A stretch of DNA of 7,581 bases from an uncultured Thermomicrobiales bacterium (GTDB lineage Bacteria; Chloroflexota; Chloroflexia; Thermomicrobiales; UBA6265): assembly GCA_902806365.1 (NCBI GenBank), contig CADCWJ010000822.1, forward strand, positions 1 to 7,581, given 5' to 3'. Of the stretch, positions 4,469-7,581 are shown one piece after another. Each line of letters starts with the position of its first letter. The first letter of the stretch is position 1. The position numbers and the translations under genes were made by a program. The notes beneath the pieces are model-generated. The model was not told the origin of the DNA and made no database searches. It saw nothing but the letters and a program-made list of their open reading frames with translations.

Positions 4469-6547
4469 GTGGCCGAAGCGACAAAGACGCCTGAGGCGGG
4501 GTACGTCCCGGCCGAGGCGCGAGAGCCGCGGCACTCCGTCGTCACCGGGCGGCCGAACACGCTGAAGCCCGGGACGATCCTGCAGGGGCGCTACCGCATC
4601 CAAGAGATCCTCGGCATTGGCGGGATGAGCACGGTCTACCGTTCCCGGGACCTCCGGTTTGCCGGGGTCGATCGGCAGTGTGCCATCAAAGAGATGTTCA
4701 ACGTCGGGGACGATGCCCGGGTCCGCCAGCTCCGCCTGACGAACTTCCAGCGCGAGGCGGCCCTGTTGGCGACCCTCACCCATGTCGCGATCCCCCGCAT
4801 CTACGACTTCTTCGAGCACCAAGGGTCGATCTACCTGGTCCTTGAGCTCATCCAAGGCCACGATCTCGAATCGCTACTTAGTCAGCGCGGGGGTCCCTTC
4901 CCAGAGGAGGACCTTATCCGGTGGGGCCTAGAACTCTGCGACGTGATGGGATTCCTGCATGGCCAGCAGCCCGAACCGATCATCTTCCGGGACATGAAGC
5001 CTAGCAACGTGATGACACGACCTGACGGTCGGATCGCCCTGATCGACTTCGGTATCGCGCGCACCTTCGCTCCGTCGCAGAAGGGAACGATGATCGGGAC
5101 CGAGGGCTACGCCCCGCCCGAACAATACCGCGGCATCGCCGATGTCCGGGGTGACATCTACGCCTTCGGCGCGACCCTTCACCACCTCAGCACCGGGTCC
5201 GATCCCCGTTCAGAGACGCCATTCACCTTTGCCCAACGACCTCCCCGACGACTGAACTCCCAGTTGAGTCCCGAGTTCGAGCAAGTCATCTTGCGGGCAG
5301 TCAGTTACTCCCCCGCCGATCGGTACGGGAGCGTCGAGGAGCTACGCAGCGCCCTGGCGGAGGTCCGAGATCGGGGTAGCCGATCTAACCCGACATCAGC
5401 AGCAGACCGACGTGATCGCTCCACAGGATCAGGACTGTTGACTCCGCTCGCGCCCCACCGGCGCGAACGCTCGTCCGGCTCGGGCATCCTCTCCACGGCG
5501 GGTCTGGACCACCTGGATCGATCGGTAATTTCGGGCACGCAGCCCCACAGATCGACGGACACGGCGGAGGTGCGGAGCGGCAGCGAGAGGATCGACTGGG
5601 TCCGAACGACCGGCGACGAGGTGCGTGGATCGGCGTCGCATGCCGGGGGGGCCATCTACGTCGGCTCCTACGACCACCACGTCTACGCCCTTGACGAGAC
5701 GGACGGCACGGTCCGGTGGAAATTTCGCACCCAGCGAGGCGTCGTATCACGACCGGCCGTCGCGGGCGAGTTGCTGATCTTCGGCTCGGAAGATCACAAC
5801 GTCTACGGCGTGACTCGTCAGCAAGGTCGCAACGCCTGGACCTTCCGCTCCACCATGCCGATCCGCTCGTCCCCTCGCGTCGACGACAAGAGCTGCTATA
5901 TCGGTTCCGACGACGGGTTCGTGTATCGGCTAGATCGGCTCAAGGGAACGGTTATCTGGCGACACCGCACCTGGGGTCCGGTTCGGTCCAGCGCGATCAT
6001 CGACGAAGGCCAGCTCGTGTTTGGTTCCGACGACGGATATCTATATGCGCTCGATGCGGAGTCAGGCAAGTTACGGTGGAGGGCCCAGTGCGACGCCGCG
6101 GTCGTTGCCTCACCGGTACGAATGGGCCGTCGCTACGTGGTCGGAACGATGGACGGGACTATCCGCACTTTCGACCGAGAGTCCGGGCGAGGGAACTGGA
6201 CGTTCCACACGCCGAAGCCCATCATCGCCACGGCTGCGACCATGGATGACACCATCTACGTTCCCGCCGCCAACGGGGTGCTCTATGCCCTCGACGGTCA
6301 GACGGGAATGGTGAATTGGCAGGAAAAACTCTGTCGCCAGATCACCTCGTCACCTGTGATCGATGGTGAGCTGCTCTATGTCGGCGGCGCGGACGGTGTG
6401 CTCCGGGCTCTCAACCGGCAGGACGGCTCCACGAAGTGGCAGGTTGGAACCGATAAGCCGATCGTCTGTCGGCCGCTGGTCACGGCCGACCACATCATCG
6501 TCGGCAGCCTGGACAACTCCGTATATGCCATCCATCGGACGATCTGA
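4469..6547 (+). CDS. Soluble Ser/Thr protein kinase with C-terminal eight-repeat PQQ-type beta-propeller
   Basis: This 692-residue protein joins a eukaryotic-type kinase to a propeller. Kinase domain, ~40-300: glycine loop GIGGMSTVY (49-57), Lys74 in CAIK, likely helix-C Glu96, catalytic FRDMKPSN (173-180; Asp175, Asn180), DFG (193-195), GTEGYAPPEQ (210-219), DIYAFG (229-234) and Arg285. All catalytic residues are present; the usual His of HRD is Phe. Thr207 and Thr211 lie in the activation loop. A Ser/Arg-rich linker (~300-372) has three 17-residue repeats. Residues ~373-692 form eight repeats of the [IV]GSxDxxVYALD...W type. There is no signal peptide or membrane helix, unlike PknB-type receptor kinases, so it is probably cytoplasmic; PQQ binding is not implied. 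The start is GTG at 4469-4471, because AAGGAG (4458-4463) ends 5 nt upstream and the family similarity begins soon after; an ATG at 4436 has no such site. The open frame running upstream to 3758 is antisense to lepB. The gene for the 98-residue protein follows after 103 nt. Confidence 0.93.
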   Translation: MAEATKTPEAGYVPAEAREPRHSVVTGRPNTLKPGTILQGRYRIQEILGIGGMSTVYRSRDLRFAGVDRQCAIKEMFNVGDDARVRQLRLTNFQREAALLATLTHVAIPRIYDFFEHQGSIYLVLELIQGHDLESLLSQRGGPFPEEDLIRWGLELCDVMGFLHGQQPEPIIFRDMKPSNVMTRPDGRIALIDFGIARTFAPSQKGTMIGTEGYAPPEQYRGIADVRGDIYAFGATLHHLSTGSDPRSETPFTFAQRPPRRLNSQLSPEFEQVILRAVSYSPADRYGSVEELRSALAEVRDRGSRSNPTSAADRRDRSTGSGLLTPLAPHRRERSSGSGILSTAGLDHLDRSVISGTQPHRSTDTAEVRSGSERIDWVRTTGDEVRGSASHAGGAIYVGSYDHHVYALDETDGTVRWKFRTQRGVVSRPAVAGELLIFGSEDHNVYGVTRQQGRNAWTFRSTMPIRSSPRVDDKSCYIGSDDGFVYRLDRLKGTVIWRHRTWGPVRSSAIIDEGQLVFGSDDGYLYALDAESGKLRWRAQCDAAVVASPVRMGRRYVVGTMDGTIRTFDRESGRGNWTFHTPKPIIATAATMDDTIYVPAANGVLYALDGQTGMVNWQEKLCRQITSSPVIDGELLYVGGADGVLRALNRQDGSTKWQVGTDKPIVCRPLVTADHIIVGSLDNSVYAIHRTI
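5411..5563 (+). repeat. Three degenerate 51-bp (17-residue) repeats in the kinase linker
   Basis: Residues 315-331, 332-348 and 349-365 of the kinase begin RDRSTGSGLL, RERSSGSGIL and LDRSVISG. The Arg-Ser pairs fall at 317/318, 334/335 and 351/352, a strict 17-residue step. Similarity is clearer in protein than in DNA, so this is an old, drifted duplication. The repeats offer evenly spaced Ser/Thr residues after basic residues, which are candidate phosphorylation sites. Confidence 0.65.
5585..6544 (+). repeat. Eight 120-bp propeller repeats in exact register
   Basis: The conserved Trp of each blade falls at residues 377, 417, 457, 497, 537, 577, 617 and 657 (codons at 5597, 5717, 5837, 5957, 6077, 6197, 6317 and 6437): a 40-residue step with no insertion or deletion. 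The preceding [GV]GS-like pairs keep the same step (399-400 through 679-680). Nearly all DNA identity between repeats has decayed, though GGTTCCGACGACGG recurs 120 bp apart at 5903 and 6023. The last strand pattern (VGSLDNSVYAIH) has no Trp of its own, and the first Trp (377) has no strand before it, suggesting that the ends close one ring of eight blades. Confidence 0.85.
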
Positions 6548-6650
6548 CGAACCATTCTCCAAACCTTGGTAACGCCGAACGCCACGAAGACAACCGGAAC
6601 TGCGTCCGGCAATGTGGTGTCCAACCACCAGATTTCAGGAGGAGCGCACA

Positions 6651-6947
6651 ATGGCCTTGACTGCCATCATCCACTTCGTTGGCGAGGACGCGATCGTCGG
6701 TGATCTCGCCGAGATGCCGGCCACGACTCAGCAATACATCGTCGTCCGCAACGTCCGACGAAAGGACGGTAAGATGGTCCCCTACGTCGAACCGGACGCC
6801 AAGGCGTTCATTTTCCCACTGGCTCGGATCACCTTCATCGAATTGATGGGGGAGGTCAGCGAGATCGCGACAGCCTCGAATGGCGCCACGCCGGCCAAGG
6901 GTACGACGATCTTCGGCTTCTTCCGGGAGGACGAAAACCAGTCGTGA
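6651..6947 (+). CDS. 98-residue protein of unknown function, possibly Sm-like
   Basis: I do not recognise this protein. The start is ATG at 6651-6653, because AGGAGG (6637-6642) sits 8 nt upstream, a near-ideal site; the frame also opens 39 nt earlier without such a site. The protein is small, soluble and has no cysteines. It alternates short hydrophobic strands (TAIIHFV, AIVGDLAEM, QYIVVRNVRR, AFIFPLARITFIEL) with charged turns, then ends in a flexible Ala/Thr-rich tail and FGFFRED. The pattern of strand, VxGxL turn, long bent strand and IxFPLxxITxIE resembles a small beta-barrel such as the Sm/LSm fold, but this is only a pattern match. It follows the kinase by 103 nt on the same strand without a visible terminator between them, so the two may share a transcript. 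A strong terminator follows at 6974. Confidence 0.8.
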   Translation: MALTAIIHFVGEDAIVGDLAEMPATTQQYIVVRNVRRKDGKMVPYVEPDAKAFIFPLARITFIELMGEVSEIATASNGATPAKGTTIFGFFREDENQS

Positions 6948-6973
6948 CCCACCTGTCTTTACCCGATGCGCAA

Positions 6974-7006
6974 GAGAAGGGCGGCCCAGTTAGGGCCGCC
7001 CTTCTC
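6974..7006. terminator. Bidirectional intrinsic terminator
   Basis: GAGAAGGGCGGCCC (6974-6987) and GGGCCGCCCTTCTC (6993-7006) form a perfect 14-bp stem with the 5-nt loop AGTTA. Each strand ends its stem in a pyrimidine-rich CTTCTC, followed by TTG on the minus strand. It lies between convergent genes, 26 bp after the 98-residue gene and 48 bp after the end of tatA, so it can serve both. Confidence 0.85.
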
Positions 7007-7054
7007 GCGCTTGGTCCCGTAGTCGGGTACGGTGCCCAGGACCCGTAGATAGAG

Positions 7055-7297
7055 CTAGATCTCGTCGGCGCGCACCTCGCGGCGCTCGACCACGCGGGGA
7101 GCCTCGGCATCGTCACGGCTCGTCGAGGACACGACGGTGGTCGACTTGGAATCGATCGCATCGTCGTTGGTGTTGACCTTGAACTCCTTGATGCCCTTGC
7201 CGAGCGCACCACCGATCTCGGGTAGCTTACCGGCCCCGAAGATGATGATGACGATGACCAAGATGATCGTGAGTTCCTGCCAGCCCAATCCGCCCAT
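7055..7297 (-). CDS. tatA: Twin-arginine translocase subunit TatA/E
   Basis: This 80-residue pore-forming subunit of the Tat system exports folded proteins with twin-arginine signals. Residues ~1-20 hold the short membrane helix with the polar Gln-Glu near its start (GWQELTIILVIVIIIFG). The family hinge and amphipathic helix FGAGKLPEIGGALGKGIKEF (20-39) follow. The charged, Ser/Thr-rich tail (~42-80) is disordered, as usual. The length is typical of TatA and too short for TatB. The start is ATG at 7295-7297, with GAGGAG (7309-7314) upstream. It follows secG on the same strand after 104 nt; TatC is not in the window. Confidence 0.95.
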   Translation of the reverse strand: MGGLGWQELTIILVIVIIIFGAGKLPEIGGALGKGIKEFKVNTNDDAIDSKSTTVVSSTSRDDAEAPRVVERREVRADEI

Positions 7298-7354
7298 GGT
7301 TCAGATCTCTCCTCGCGCGTCGCGCCCGAGCGCGGTTACGCATCGTCCTACCAT

Positions 7355-7385
7355 CGAGTATACCCCCCGTCTCCCTTCCGGTCGA
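7355..7385 (-). promoter_or_regulatory. Possible tatA promoter
   Basis: On the minus strand a -10 box TATACT (7355-7360) matches the consensus at 5 of 6 bases. The best upstream partner, TCGACC (7380-7385), matches at 4 of 6 but with a long 19-bp spacer. It lies in the secG-tatA gap, so tatA may be transcribed separately from secG. Confidence 0.35.
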
Positions 7386-7401
7386 GAGAGGCGGACGGTG
7401 A

Positions 7402-7581
7402 TCAGTTGATGAAACTGCTGAAGACGGCCGCTACGACGAACACGACACCCCAGATCACGGTGAACTGGAACAGTGTCTTCTCGATGCCACGGCGGGTGCG
7501 GTTGATCGAGTTGCTATCGCTGCCGAAGGTCCCGGTGAACGAAGATCCTTTGCCCTTGACCAAGATTATCAGGATACGCAA
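7402..7581 (-). CDS. secG: Preprotein translocase subunit SecG (partial, N-terminus off the right edge)
   Basis: The last 59 codons and TGA stop (7402-7404) of SecG are present, the small two-helix subunit that helps SecYE and SecA move preproteins across the membrane. The end of the first helix (RILIILV) leads to the Gly-rich loop KGKGSSFTGTFGSD. The family signature NRTRRGIEKTLFQFT follows, then the second helix (VIWGVVFVVAAVFSSF) and the C-terminus. The frame is open to the edge, so about 15-20 residues, including the start, are missing. The TTG at the edge is in frame but falls inside the first helix and is not taken as the start. It lies upstream of tatA on the same strand. Confidence 0.92.
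   Translation of the reverse strand: MRILIILVKGKGSSFTGTFGSDSNSINRTRRGIEKTLFQFTVIWGVVFVVAAVFSSFIN

Noticed and set aside
6594..6628. Two 5-bp hairpins between the kinase and the 98-residue gene
   Set aside because: The stems are too short and lack a T-run; such stems are expected by chance in this GC-rich DNA.
6612..6650. Earlier in-frame start for the 98-residue protein
   Set aside because: AGGAGG at 6637-6642 points to the ATG at 6651; the extra 13 residues look non-native and the earlier start has no Shine-Dalgarno sequence.

Overview
The window is GC-rich, tightly packed bacterial DNA carrying ordinary chromosomal genes. The gene content suggests a Chloroflexota bacterium, perhaps of the Thermomicrobia/Sphaerobacter type: a bifunctional-nuclease (DUF151) protein, a soluble Ser/Thr kinase fused to a PQQ-type beta-propeller, a stand-alone NuoE/NuoF pair of the NADH-dependent hydrogenase or formate dehydrogenase type, TatA and SecG. 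The taxonomic call is inference from gene content and base composition; there is no rRNA gene to confirm it. I see no CRISPR array, tRNA, insertion sequence or phage gene.

Layout, left to right. (1) Positions 1-1819, minus strand: a nuoE-nuoF pair separated by 3 nt. NuoF runs off the left edge. The pair has its own near-consensus promoter at 1891-1919, and a perfect 11-bp hairpin sits at the very start of the predicted mRNA. (2) Positions 1947-2958, minus strand: a DUF151 protein followed by a small unnamed zinc-ribbon protein. (3) Positions 2959-3373: 415 bp with no convincing gene. (4) Positions 3374-4144, minus strand: signal peptidase I. (5) Positions 4145-4468: a divergent spacer holding a kinase promoter whose -10 box directly follows a 12-bp perfect palindrome. 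(6) Positions 4469-6547, plus strand: a 692-residue kinase with a linker of three 17-residue repeats and eight propeller repeats spaced exactly 40 residues apart. It is followed by a 98-residue unknown protein at 6651-6947. (7) A strong bidirectional terminator at 6974-7006. (8) Positions 7055-7581, minus strand: tatA, and the 3' part of secG, which enters from the right edge.

How the genes work together. NuoE and NuoF form an NAD(H)-oxidising or -reducing diaphorase module; its partner enzyme is probably encoded beyond the left edge. Signal peptidase I, TatA and SecG are all protein-export components and flank the kinase region, though they are not in one transcript. The kinase has no membrane segment, so it probably works in the cytoplasm, with the propeller as a docking or sensing platform. 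The most unusual items are the kinase architecture and its control region, the NuoF that has lost every cysteine ligand in its N-terminal ferredoxin-like domain, and the unrecognised small protein after the kinase.
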